DNA of 64,000 bases from Pseudomonas plecoglossicida NBRC 103162 = DSM 15088 (GCF_000730665.1 NZ_BBIV01000024.1:22938-86937), one strand, 5' to 3'. Counted from the first letter of the stretch, positions 37,110 through 45,346 are shown. Translations and numbers: made by a program. Notes: generated by a model not told the origin, from the sequence alone.

Positions 37110-40100
37110 TTGCGGGCCTCCCGCTGTTGGATGGTGGACTTCAACTTGTTCAGGGCGGTCCGGTTGCCACTGACCACGTAAGGGAGCATCGCGATCTTGA
37201 CGACGGCGCGTGCTTTGTCACGCAGCTTGCCCAGCGCAGTGCGGCGCTGGTCGTCATCCATGGCCTTCCACTCCTTGCTGTTCATGAGTGCGACGGCGTC
37301 ACGACGCAGCAACTGCCCTGTAACCTCAGAGCGCTCGCGGATCTGCTCGGGGGTAAGCACATGTTTGTTCTTGCCGGCCGTGATGAAGTCCTGTTGCCTG
37401 CCCGGCGACCATCCAAGTCGTGCCGCTTCCTGGCGGAGCGGGTCTTGGCTTTCCTCGACGTGGGTCATCGGGATCATCGAGTGCAACACGGTGTCGCCTT
37501 GGCGGCTGTTGGGGATTGGCTGCCCCCAGTCATCCAGGCGCGGAGGTAGATCATCGCGCAGTCCAGGCACACGATTGGCCAAGGCGTCGGCCATCGTCTC
37601 AGGCTGACGGGCGTAGGGGTCTTGGCGACTAGCAATGTTTGCCACCAACGCGTTCGGCTGGAGCACAGAGGCGGCGGTCTGTTTGACGAAGCTGGGCAAG
37701 TACCGCTGTGGATCTGCAAGCGCCATCGACAGCCGTTGGACGCCGGAAAACCAAGTCTTGTTGGCAACGTTGTTGGCGAACGACGAGACGAGTTCCAGGG
37801 CGTTGTCTTCTGCGCTCTTGCTTCGCCAGTCCATGTTCACCAGGTCAGCAGTCATTGAGGCCCACATGGCGAAAGGGTCCAGCCGATTGATGCCGTACCA
37901 AGTGTCGCCGAGCTTGACCGAATACGGCTGGTTGCCTGCAGCGAGCCAGGCTTTGCGTTCCTTGTCATCGCTCGGCCCGGAGCCGGTCAAGTAACCCGCC
38001 TGGGCCAGCAGCCCGGCACCAATCATGATTTGCGTGCCAGTCAGCACACGGGCAATGGCCTGCTCTTGTATGGCACCACCGGCCTTGATGTCGCGCCAGG
38101 TACTGGGGGCGAACAGTCCAGCAAAACTGCTTTTGAGGGCGCGCTTTACAATCGAGCTTGGCGTCTTTATGAATGGAATCAGGATGTTAAGCCACGGTAA
38201 CGCAGCCTTGGCAGCGAGCACCTTGGACACCAGCGGCCCGGCCTTGGCATTGAAGGTGGATTCCCGCGCCATGTTGCCTGCCGTTTCGATCATGGCGGGC
38301 GTTGGGTTGTTGACCAGTTGCTCGATGCGGCCGCTCAGCTTGATGCCTTGAGGCAATACACCGTCGCGCTTTTCCTGGGAGGCGATGCGGTGCGCCTGGG
38401 CGCGCAGCTCTGCCTCGTAATTGGTGACGGCGTAGTAAGCATCCTCCGCGCCAAGGAATCGGAACGAAGCCAGCGCTGCGTTATCGAACGCCAGCTTGGC
38501 CGTGCCCTTCATGCCTGACATGGTCCGCTGCGGGAGGCTGGAGTTTTCCAGCTTGCCGGAACCCAGCAGTGGGGATTCCCCTTGTGTGAACGCCTTGCCA
38601 GTGGCGGCAAGTGCTTTGGCCTGGCCACGGATGGCGCCGCTCAGAAGGGCGACAGGTTCTGACCAGGTGGTTTCACCCTTGAGGCCGAACATGCGCTTGG
38701 CGCCTGCGAGGATCGCGGCGTTGGTGCGGTCCATCAGGTTGACGCCGATCATGCCGGTGTTGCCTGCCATGTTGGCGATGTGCGTGGTCGGGTCGTACAG
38801 CCAGCCGGCTTTGATGTAGTCGGTGATGTGGTTGCCTTTCTGGATGACCTTGGCAGCGTTCTGCAGGCCGCCAGACTGGATGGCAGCACCAATAGCGGTG
38901 GCCAGGTCATCAGCACCGGATACACCACCGACGCTTTCGAGGATGGCTTGGGCCTGTTTAATGTCGGAGACCTGACGGCGCTGGGCGGCCATCGCCCGAC
39001 CGGCTTCTGCTCTGGCACCGAGCAGCTCGCCAGTTGTACGGCGCATGTTGGCCAGGTCGTCGACGAACTGGGCGCGTTCGATATCAGTAGCCTGACCTGA
39101 CGTAATCCGCTGTTGAAGGTCGAGCACACTTGCCATCTGGCTCTGTACTGCGGATGTCACTGCGCGGAACTGCTCTGCGTTGAACGTCTGGCCCAACTTG
39201 CGACCGTGCGCCAATGCCTGGGCGCCGTCCAGGCCGATCAGGTTGGCCAGTCGTTTTTGCTCGGCCTCAGTGACCACGCCACGGCGCAATACTTCTACAT
39301 CAGCCTCAACCGGGCGCAGCAGGTCCAGCGCTTGGGCGCGCTGCTCGCCCTGGACACCGAGCCGGTCCAGTAGCGGGTTGATATCCTGGCTGCCGGCGAA
39401 TGGGGTTGGTGCAGGCCGTGGTACTGGCGCTGGAGTTTCGACCGGCGCGGCCTGTTGCGCTTCTGGCACGGGCGCTGGCGGTTGTTCAATTGGGCGCTGA
39501 GGTTCCGGGTTGCGGCCCATTGCCCCGGCCAACACGGAGCCGGTCAGCGCATCGACCGCCAAGTTCGAAGTGTCGAATGGTTGCTGCATGCCCTCGGGCA
39601 ACACCATGTTGCGCATCTGCCGAGTGGCTTCACCGGTGAGGGCGCCAATCGGAGCACCAGTTGCCAGTCGTGTTGCCAGGTTGCCAGGCAGTGCGGCGGG
39701 CAACAGGCCCATGCCGATGTTGGCAGCGCCCGCAGCGGCAGCGCCACCGAGCGCTTGAGGAAGTGAGCCGGTGCGCGACTCGATATCGTGGCCGGTGTTG
39801 ATCGCGTCGGTGGCCGCTGGAACGGCCATGGTGCGGGCAGCCTGGGCTACTTCACCGGCAACGCGTGGCAGGGTCGTAGTCGCTGCTTCGGCCATGGCTG
39901 GAGCGCGGGATAACCCACCTGTGGCCAACATCGACAGCAGGTTGCCGCCGAGGCCACCGACGCCGTGCATCACCCTGTTGACCAGCGGCGCGTCAGCAGC
40001 AGGCGCCAGCGAATCGGCGCGTTGTTGCAACGGGTTCAGCACATGTTCACTAAGAGCATTCTGCGCCATGCCCGGAGAGTCATCCGTAATGAGCCCCCGT

Positions 40101-40375
40101 GCTGCGTCGAACGTCTGCGCCGCTGGAATCCCGATGATTCGGGCTGCGGCCAGGCCCATGTTATCGACAGCGCGTGCGGCGCCGCGGTACAGCTCTGCTG
40201 GATCGAAGCTGCTCCCCGATGGCGAAGCAGTCGGCACAGTAGCCGCCATTGTCGGTGCAGGTTGACGCGGTGCCTCATCTGGCAAATCGTCGAACGACAT
40301 TGCGCTGTCAGCGGACGCAGCAGACGGCGCCGGGGTGGGCGCTTCGTCTGGCAGGTCGTCGAAGTTCATGGCCAT
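37106..40375 (-). CDS. Large phage-internal/polyvalent-type protein (LPD38-like)
   Basis: 1089 residues, the largest product of the element. The N-terminus carries the same nonapeptide FDDLPDEAP twice (residues 5-13 and 28-36) in a Pro/Ala-rich leader, which looks like a sorting or packaging tag. Further on are hydrophobic, Gly-rich segments (about 115-240), a helical region, and a C-terminal half with PWLNILIPFIKTPSSIVKRA, a block I associate with large virion-internal proteins of the kind described as polyvalent proteins. Such proteins are packed in the head and injected with the DNA. No enzyme motif was identified. Assignment is from recalled motif patterns only. Confidence 0.7.
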   Translation of the reverse strand: MAMNFDDLPDEAPTPAPSAASADSAMSFDDLPDEAPRQPAPTMAATVPTASPSGSSFDPAELYRGAARAVDNMGLAAARIIGIPAAQTFDAARGLITDDSPGMAQNALSEHVLNPLQQRADSLAPAADAPLVNRVMHGVGGLGGNLLSMLATGGLSRAPAMAEAATTTLPRVAGEVAQAARTMAVPAATDAINTGHDIESRTGSLPQALGGAAAAGAANIGMGLLPAALPGNLATRLATGAPIGALTGEATRQMRNMVLPEGMQQPFDTSNLAVDALTGSVLAGAMGRNPEPQRPIEQPPAPVPEAQQAAPVETPAPVPRPAPTPFAGSQDINPLLDRLGVQGEQRAQALDLLRPVEADVEVLRRGVVTEAEQKRLANLIGLDGAQALAHGRKLGQTFNAEQFRAVTSAVQSQMASVLDLQQRITSGQATDIERAQFVDDLANMRRTTGELLGARAEAGRAMAAQRRQVSDIKQAQAILESVGGVSGADDLATAIGAAIQSGGLQNAAKVIQKGNHITDYIKAGWLYDPTTHIANMAGNTGMIGVNLMDRTNAAILAGAKRMFGLKGETTWSEPVALLSGAIRGQAKALAATGKAFTQGESPLLGSGKLENSSLPQRTMSGMKGTAKLAFDNAALASFRFLGAEDAYYAVTNYEAELRAQAHRIASQEKRDGVLPQGIKLSGRIEQLVNNPTPAMIETAGNMARESTFNAKAGPLVSKVLAAKAALPWLNILIPFIKTPSSIVKRALKSSFAGLFAPSTWRDIKAGGAIQEQAIARVLTGTQIMIGAGLLAQAGYLTGSGPSDDKERKAWLAAGNQPYSVKLGDTWYGINRLDPFAMWASMTADLVNMDWRSKSAEDNALELVSSFANNVANKTWFSGVQRLSMALADPQRYLPSFVKQTAASVLQPNALVANIASRQDPYARQPETMADALANRVPGLRDDLPPRLDDWGQPIPNSRQGDTVLHSMIPMTHVEESQDPLRQEAARLGWSPGRQQDFITAGKNKHVLTPEQIRERSEVTGQLLRRDAVALMNSKEWKAMDDDQRRTALGKLRDKARAVVKIAMLPYVVSGNRTALNKLKSTIQQREARK

Positions 40376-40377
40376 GG

Positions 40378-41325
40378 TCAGATACCTGCGGCGCCAATGT
40401 CAGCATCGCTGTAGCCCGCTTGCTTGAGGCGTGCGACCACAGCTTGCCGCGATTTGCCCGAAGCGATAGCGGCGCTGGCGGCTTTCAAGTTGTCATCGAC
40501 GGCGGCCTTGGCTTTGCGTGCAGGTTGCACACCACCGCCAGCGGCTGCCATCGGCAGGACGCCGACCGGGCCTTGGGCTTGCGGGGCGTAGCTTTGCAGG
40601 CCACCACTACCTGGCAGCGCGGAAAGGTCCGGCTGGGCATCTGGTGCAGGGGTCAGCGCATCGACGACTGCGTCGAGCGCGGGTGTGGTCTTGGCTTTCC
40701 GTCCAGGGCTGTACTGGTTGAACGGCTCGCCATACTTCTCATACTGGCCGGTCTGTGGGTTCAGCACATGGCGCTGCATCTGACCGTCGCCCAAAGGTTC
40801 GTCGAGTACCTGGCGTTGGGTCGGCATACGCTGCCCGGACGGCTCGCGACCACCGGCACCGATGCGGGCCTGGCGGGCGTCGAACTGGCCTTGCTGTTGG
40901 GCCAGGGAGGCTTCCCGGTGGGCCTGTAAGGCGTCGCCGCTGTTGGCCCGGAGAATGTCATCGAGCGGCAGGCCAAGCGCGGCAAGTTGCCGGGCCAAGG
41001 GGCCAAGACTCGATTGCAGTCCGGGGTCTTGCAGTGCCTGCTCTTGGCGCTGTTGCTGGGCAAGCCGGGCCTGTTGCATGGCCTGCGCCTGTTCCATCTG
41101 CTGCATCTGCGCTTGACGGTAGGCCTGCAGCTGCTGCGCGTGTTGCTGCTGGGCCTGCATCTGCCCCATGCCGGCCAGCGCATTACCGAGGCGAGCGCCG
41201 CCGCTTGGGTTGCCAGGCTGGTAGCCGGACTGCGCCATCAGCTGCAGCCCCAGCTGCCCCAGCGGTGTGCCGGTGACATTGCCCAAGCCTTGGTTGAGTG
41301 TGGCGAGAACGTCTGCGAAAGCCAT
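40378..41325 (-). CDS. Gln-rich coiled-coil protein, possible virion-internal protein
   Basis: 315 residues starting MAFADVLATLNQGLGNVTG. Residues about 55-100 are a Gln/Ala coiled coil. The C-terminus AVVARLKQAGYSDADIGAAG looks like a small three-helix or UBA-like module. This overall plan occurs in phage ejection or internal core proteins. GGGGGAG precedes ATG 41325. It ends 2 nt before the 1089-residue gene. Confidence 0.7.
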   Translation of the reverse strand: MAFADVLATLNQGLGNVTGTPLGQLGLQLMAQSGYQPGNPSGGARLGNALAGMGQMQAQQQHAQQLQAYRQAQMQQMEQAQAMQQARLAQQQRQEQALQDPGLQSSLGPLARQLAALGLPLDDILRANSGDALQAHREASLAQQQGQFDARQARIGAGGREPSGQRMPTQRQVLDEPLGDGQMQRHVLNPQTGQYEKYGEPFNQYSPGRKAKTTPALDAVVDALTPAPDAQPDLSALPGSGGLQSYAPQAQGPVGVLPMAAAGGGVQPARKAKAAVDDNLKAASAAIASGKSRQAVVARLKQAGYSDADIGAAGI

Positions 41326-41355
41326 TTGCGGTGCTCCCCCGGCACATGCGCCGGA

Positions 41356-41631
41356 TCAATGAATCGGGATGTCTGGATCGGCGGCGAGTTCATCGACAGC
41401 CTGTTCGGTCAGCAGCTCTTCGTCGGTCTTTAGCTGGTCCGCGAACGTGGTCCCGCGACGGGCAATGAAGCACCGGGCAGGGTCGATGACCTGGGTTGGC
41501 ACAGGTGCCAATACAGCGCTGTAGCTGTTGTGCACTGCGCTGCCTGTACTGGCCGGTGCAGCCACCTCAAGCGCCCAGGCGAAGCCGGTGAGCGGTTTCA
41601 AGTTCGGGAATTTGATGATCTTCGCGGACAT
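41356..41631 (-). CDS. Small protein of unknown function
   Basis: 91 residues from ATG 41631 (binding site GAGGT overlapping the upstream stop). It begins MSAKIIKFPNLKPL and has an acidic C-terminus (LTEQAVDELAADPDIPIH). No family recognised. Confidence 0.68.
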   Translation of the reverse strand: MSAKIIKFPNLKPLTGFAWALEVAAPASTGSAVHNSYSAVLAPVPTQVIDPARCFIARRGTTFADQLKTDEELLTEQAVDELAADPDIPIH

Positions 41632-41641
41632 GGGCGTGACC

Positions 41642-42076
41642 TCAGTTGGTGGCCTTGGCACGGCTGGGCCGGGCGCGGGATTGGGTTCGGACGGGGGCGC
41701 TGCGGATGACTTCTTCGCGCTGCTCGGGTGTCAGCTTGCGCACGTCGTACCCGGGCGGGGTGTACAGCACACGTCCGTGGGCGTCGAAGATCGGTTCGTC
41801 GAACGGGGGCTTGGCCATGGCGTCCTCCGCTGGACGTGGGGTCAGCAGGGCAGCGCGCACACGTAGTTCAAGGTCGGACCAGCCAGCGGTGCGCTGCTGG
41901 ATCAACTCGGCGAGCTGATCAAGGGTCCAGGCTTTGGCGGGCCTGCCACCCGTGGCGGTGTGCACCGTGGCGGCAGGCAGTAGCTCGGGGTGCTTGGCGA
42001 AGGTCGACACGTCCAGGCCTGCCAGCTTCGCGAGCTGCCTGACGGTGCACAGTGTGGCGGTTGTTGACTGGCTCAC
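41642..42076 (-). CDS. wHTH protein at the head of the leftward operon (regulator or small-terminase-like)
   Basis: 144 residues from a GTG start preceded by GGGGGGAG. A MerR/Nu1-like winged helix lies at about 12-60 (TVRQLAKLAGLDVSTFAKHP, then RPAKAWTLDQLAELIQ). The rest is charged and ends in a basic tail (RSRARPSRAKATN is close to the actual order). It could be a repressor or activator of the operon. Phage small terminases of the lambda Nu1 type share this fold, so a packaging role is possible but unproven. Confidence 0.7.
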   Translation of the reverse strand: MSQSTTATLCTVRQLAKLAGLDVSTFAKHPELLPAATVHTATGGRPAKAWTLDQLAELIQQRTAGWSDLELRVRAALLTPRPAEDAMAKPPFDEPIFDAHGRVLYTPPGYDVRKLTPEQREEVIRSAPVRTQSRARPSRAKATN

Positions 42077-42767
42077 TGGTCGCTCCCCCCGAGTGATTTC
42101 GTGATGCCTTCACAATAGCCAGAATTGGTGCGGAGAATACTACCGTTCGTCTAACTTGATTCGCTTAATATAAAACCGTGTACTAATTTAAAAGGTTTTA
42201 CACGTTTTAACTATTGGCACAAGTTGTTGATTTTTATAGGCTGGTCAGTGTTGGCGTGTAAGGTTTGAGTTATGCACACGGTTCTAATGGCTGTGCCGTT
42301 CGTCGGGGACTTCTTGAGGGCGGGAGTCTGCGCTGAAAATTTTTGGCGGGGAATTTGAGGGGCTTATAACTGGAGTTTAAAATTTTAGGTCGCGGCACAC
42401 AGATGTGGTTATACGTATGAACGAACGCACAAAGGACGCGTGCCACCCCCACGGTGCCCGACGATTTCCGCCCCTGGGGCACTTTTCCAGCCACCCCGCC
42501 CATTCCACCTAGTGATCCTGCTCGGCCGTGCCTCTTTCGCTGAATTTGAATCGTTTCAGCAATGCCGATCTAATTTGTCTGATACATACCCAAAGCATTC
42601 GGGGTGATTTTTTTGTTTGGTGGATGATTCCTGGTACCAACAAACGTCCGTCAAACGATACCGCTGATCGAACTGCATATTGGTGCCAACAAATATGCTT
42701 GACCGTTTGTTGGTACTGATCTAGTTTGGCACTACGTTTGTTGGCACCATATAGAGAGGTGATCGCC
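42077..42767. other. Divergent control region between the leftward operon and the recombinase
   Basis: 691 bases without a convincing gene. 42110-42260 is AT-rich and holds three copies of a CGTGTA motif: ACCGTGTA (42175-42182), its inverse TTACACGTT (42198-42206) and GCGTGTAAGG (42254-42263), a likely operator cluster for the operon promoter. The right part holds the recombinase motif cluster at 42633-42748. A 77-codon minus-strand frame at 42270-42503 lacks a properly spaced binding site and was not called. Confidence 0.6.
42633..42748. promoter_or_regulatory. Four-copy motif cluster upstream of the serine recombinase, candidate res site
   Basis: GGTACCAACAAACG (42633-42646) and GGTGCCAACAAATA (42682-42695) face the inverted copies CGTTTGTTGGTAC (42704-42716) and CGTTTGTTGGCACC (42735-42748). 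The last copy ends 19 bp before the recombinase ATG. Resolvases bind inverted 12-bp-type sites next to their own gene, so this may be both recombination site and autoregulatory operator. Confidence 0.65.
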
Positions 42768-43331
42768 ATGAGAACGTTTGCATACTGCCGCGTCAGCACA
42801 GCCGACCAGACCACTGAGAACCAGGTACAACAACTGAAGGCTGCAGGATTCGCGGTGGAGCCTAAGCGCGTTGTCACAGAGACAATCTCAGGTAGCACCG
42901 TGGCAGCACAGCGACCGAAGTTCGCCACGCTGCTGGACCGCCTGGAAGGTGGCGACATCCTGGTCGTGACCAAGCTCGACCGGCTGGGCCGCAACGCCAT
43001 CGACGTACAGTTCACGGTCAAGATGCTGGCAGAGCGTGGAATCAAGGTGGTCTGCCTGGCGCTGGGCGGCATGGACCTGAACAGCGCAGCCGGCAAAATG
43101 ACTATGGGCGTCCTGGCGGCGGTGGCTGAGTTTGAGCGTGACCTGATTGTCGAGCGCACCCAAGCCGGCCTGGAGCGGGCCAAAAATCAAGGTAAGAAGC
43201 TGGGCAGGCCGGTGGCTACCAGCACAATGGAGAAGGTGCAGGCGCTCAAGGCGGGGCGGTCACAGAGCGAGGTGGCCAAGCTGTCCGGATTGAGCCTGAC
43301 CACGGTCAAGCGGTACTGGAATGCTGAATAG
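42768..43331 (+). CDS. Serine recombinase (resolvase/invertase family)
   Basis: 187 residues. The catalytic Ser is in FAYCRVSTADQTTENQ (about 4-19), with LVVTKLDRLGRNAIDV (about 65-80) and GVLAAVAEFERDLIVERT (about 116-133). A C-terminal helix-turn-helix reads SQSEVAKLSGLSLTTVKRYW. It is complete. It may resolve dimers of the excised element or invert a segment. GAGAGGTGA stands ahead of ATG 42768. The element thus has two recombinases of different chemistry. Confidence 0.93.
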   Translation: MRTFAYCRVSTADQTTENQVQQLKAAGFAVEPKRVVTETISGSTVAAQRPKFATLLDRLEGGDILVVTKLDRLGRNAIDVQFTVKMLAERGIKVVCLALGGMDLNSAAGKMTMGVLAAVAEFERDLIVERTQAGLERAKNQGKKLGRPVATSTMEKVQALKAGRSQSEVAKLSGLSLTTVKRYWNAE

Positions 43332-43368
43332 TGGCTATACAGTGGCCATGATGGCACCAATGAATAGG

Positions 43369-43651
43369 TGAATGGCCAGTGAATGGGTGCACCCATTCAA
43401 CCGGAAAGCCGCGAGCTAGACGCCGCGAACGAGGACTGCATGGGCATGAATGATAAAAAACGCATTCTGCTCCCTCCAGCGCACAGGGGGCATATATAGA
43501 GCACATACTCTATTTATACCTATTCTTCTAATATAATAAATTAAGTCATTCATAGTAATTCAAAGCCTCTCCAGCCCTTGTGCCGTGTGCCTTCCCTGCA
43601 CGAATGACCTCTTCGCCTCCATCCCATTCATGAATGGCCTCAGCTCATTCA
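43369..43651. repeat. Cluster of TGAATG/CATTCA repeats, candidate origin iterons
   Basis: TGAATG or its complement occurs at 43369, 43380, 43394, 43447, 43547, 43625, 43631 and 43646, with near copies at 43463 and 43601. Two neighbouring copies make the palindrome CCATTCATGAATGG (43624-43637). Such density in under 300 bp is far above chance. P4-type helicase/primases recognise short iterons of this kind. Confidence 0.65.
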
Positions 43652-43714
43652 ATTTGCCCTCCAACCTGTGCCTTATAACCAGATATCACATATCCATATA
43701 CTCAAAACACGCAG

Positions 43715-43795
43715 CTAAATTTAACGCCTGCCAGGCTTAATTTAATAAAACGCCACTTAAATTTATTAAAATGGTCGTTAAATTTAGTAAAATCC
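43715..43795. repeat. Four AT-rich direct repeats with a 20-21 bp period
   Basis: Repeats begin at 43715 (CTAAATTTAACG), 43736 (CTTAATTTAATAAAACG), 43756 (CTTAAATTTATTAAAATGG) and 43777 (GTTAAATTTAGTAAAATCC). The consensus is CTTAAATTTARTAAAA. The period equals two helical turns, so proteins bound here would sit on one face. It could be origin iterons or integrase/excisionase arm sites. The array ends 23 bp from the integrase stop codon. Confidence 0.7.
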
Positions 43796-43817
43796 TGACT
43801 TTCGATTCAGGTAGCCA

Positions 43818-45254
43818 TCATTCCTTGCCCAGCCCTTTTGGTGTCAGGGCCTGCGCAGCGTCCTCCCGGCTCACGCCATACACCACCTCGAACCACAATC
43901 CCTCGACAAAGTCCGACCACTGCAACATGGCCTCCCGGCGCTGCGGCAGCAGGTGCGCCCGTGCATAGGTGTCGGATAATGGCCCCGGCATACGGTGCCC
44001 AAGGCACAGCTCCAGGACAATGGCCTCAATACCCAGCAGCTCATGCCCCAGGCTGCGGAATGTCGATCTGAACCCGTGCGAGGTCAGCTCGCCCTTCTCG
44101 TAACCCAATGCCCGAATACCCTTGAGCAAGGTCATTGTGCTCAGATGCGCACCCCCACGAGTCGAGGCGAACACCCACCCTTTTCGCTCGTCCTCAATCA
44201 CAACACCGCCACCGAAGGGCGAAGGCACAGCAGCGGCCTGTAACTGTGCCCGGCGCGACCAGATCAAATTCAGTTGCCCGACAACCCTTAGCGGCAGCGG
44301 CACCACATGCAGCTTGCCGGTCTTGGGCACCACGTAGCGCCATTCAGCGGCGCCCTCCTTGTCCAGGCCGTGAATGTCTTCCCAGCGCATGGCGCACAGC
44401 TCGCCTGGTCGCACAGGCAGCAGGACTAGAAGCCACAGTGCCCAGGTAGTCGGCCTACCGGTCGGCGCCTGCTCTTCCAGGCGACGCAGGAACTCCTTGA
44501 GGTCATCAGAGCGCTCGATGGCAGCGTGGTGGATGGTCTTGCGTTTGCGGATGAGACCCTTGCCCCGCCGCGCAGCGACGTTATCGTCGATCAGCTCCAG
44601 CTCTAGGGCGTAGTCCAGCACCGCCCGCATGGTGACAAGCGCATGTGCTGCAGCAGCAGGCGTGACCGCCAGCGCAGTGAGGACCTTTTTGATATGGCGA
44701 TACTCAATCTGATGCACCGGCAACGCCCCAAGCGCAGGCAGGACATGCCGATCCAAGGTGGCCCGGTAGTTCAGCAGCGTCTTAGCGGACAGATCGGCCC
44801 GATTGGCCAGCCACTCACTGCACACCTTGCTGAACGTCTCCCCCAGCTGTGCCTGTTCGGCTTCCTCCCGCGCACTCCTCATATCGAGCGGCTTGAGGCC
44901 CTCGGCAACCCAGGTACGGGCCTCCTGTGCCAGTTCGACGGCACGGGTGTAACTGAAGTCTGGGAACCGGCCAATGGTGTACGTACCCTCCTCCCCGCGT
45001 AGCCGGTACTTGAGCGCCCAAACCTTTGAGGCCTTTTTGACGTGCAGGTACATGCCAGGGATCGATCCTGATGGGTACTTGCCTGGCTCGCTGATATTGC
45101 GAGCCGCCTGGTCGCTATCGGCCTTGGGTTTCTCTGGTGGCTGTTGTTCTGGCACTGGTGGTATCCATGCTGACTTGGTGGTACGGATACCGCGAAGCAT
45201 ACCACCACAAACTGCTATATACACCCTGTTTGGTTGGGGGTATATTGATTGCAC
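43818..45254 (-). CDS. Tyrosine integrase (P4-like, DUF4102-type N-terminus)
   Basis: 478 residues. An arm-binding/SAM-like region (about 60-230) precedes the catalytic domain. Catalytic residues are seen as Arg in LLPVRPGELCAMRW, His-x-x-Arg in TSHGFRSTFRS, His in LCLGHRM and the nucleophile Tyr in SDTYARAH. The 5' end is 66 bp from attR, as usual for integrases. The exact start is uncertain: ATG 45254 or ATG 45197 (MLRGIRTTKSAW); neither has a strong binding site. It should catalyse insertion at the 16-bp core. Confidence 0.92.
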   Translation of the reverse strand: MQSIYPQPNRVYIAVCGGMLRGIRTTKSAWIPPVPEQQPPEKPKADSDQAARNISEPGKYPSGSIPGMYLHVKKASKVWALKYRLRGEEGTYTIGRFPDFSYTRAVELAQEARTWVAEGLKPLDMRSAREEAEQAQLGETFSKVCSEWLANRADLSAKTLLNYRATLDRHVLPALGALPVHQIEYRHIKKVLTALAVTPAAAAHALVTMRAVLDYALELELIDDNVAARRGKGLIRKRKTIHHAAIERSDDLKEFLRRLEEQAPTGRPTTWALWLLVLLPVRPGELCAMRWEDIHGLDKEGAAEWRYVVPKTGKLHVVPLPLRVVGQLNLIWSRRAQLQAAAVPSPFGGGVVIEDERKGWVFASTRGGAHLSTMTLLKGIRALGYEKGELTSHGFRSTFRSLGHELLGIEAIVLELCLGHRMPGPLSDTYARAHLLPQRREAMLQWSDFVEGLWFEVVYGVSREDAAQALTPKGLGKE

Positions 45255-45319
45255 AACCAGCCAAAAGCACCGTAAATACTGGCTATGGCAGATGGTTACT
45301 GAAAGTTAGGCGAAAACAA

Positions 45320-45335
45320 TTCCTTCCGTTGCAAG
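45320..45335 (+). repeat. Right attachment site (attR core)
   Basis: Exact copy of the 16-bp core at 30992-31007. It lies 11 bp upstream of the ridA ATG, so its last bases (GCAAG, followed by G) overlap the probable ridA ribosome-binding region. Confidence 0.8.
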
Positions 45336-45346
45336 GCAAAGTTCCC

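Larger units (their letters stand above)
43332..43817. other. AT-rich non-coding block between convergent recombinase and integrase genes
   Basis: 486 bases with no gene, much richer in A and T than the rest of the window, especially 43480-43560 and 43680-43800. It contains both repeat sets listed separately. Together with a helicase gene in the same element this is the best candidate for the element's replication origin. Confidence 0.6.
30992..45335. mobile_element. 14.3-kb integrative element, candidate phage satellite
   Basis: The element is bounded by 16-bp direct repeats and ends in a tyrosine integrase gene. Plus-strand genes: AlpA-like regulator, primase-helicase-type helicase, two small proteins, later a serine recombinase. 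Minus-strand genes: a nine-gene operon of phage-internal-protein type (42076 to 34921), a toxin-antitoxin pair and the integrase. An AT-rich repeat block (43332-43817) separates recombinase and integrase. I find no major capsid, portal, large terminase or tail gene, and no conjugation genes. The size and content resemble satellites such as P4 or PICIs, but the gene set is not that of either family as I know them. Confidence 0.8.

Noticed and set aside
42270..42503. 77-codon minus-strand frame in the control region of the element
   Set aside because: The AGGTGG before its ATG is too close, the translation has no domain, and the region is better explained as promoter and operator DNA.
43332..43817. 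Possible CRISPR array, because of repeated short motifs
   Set aside because: The repeats are 6-19 nt, unevenly spaced or with a 20-21 bp period and no spacers of constant length; no cas genes are near.
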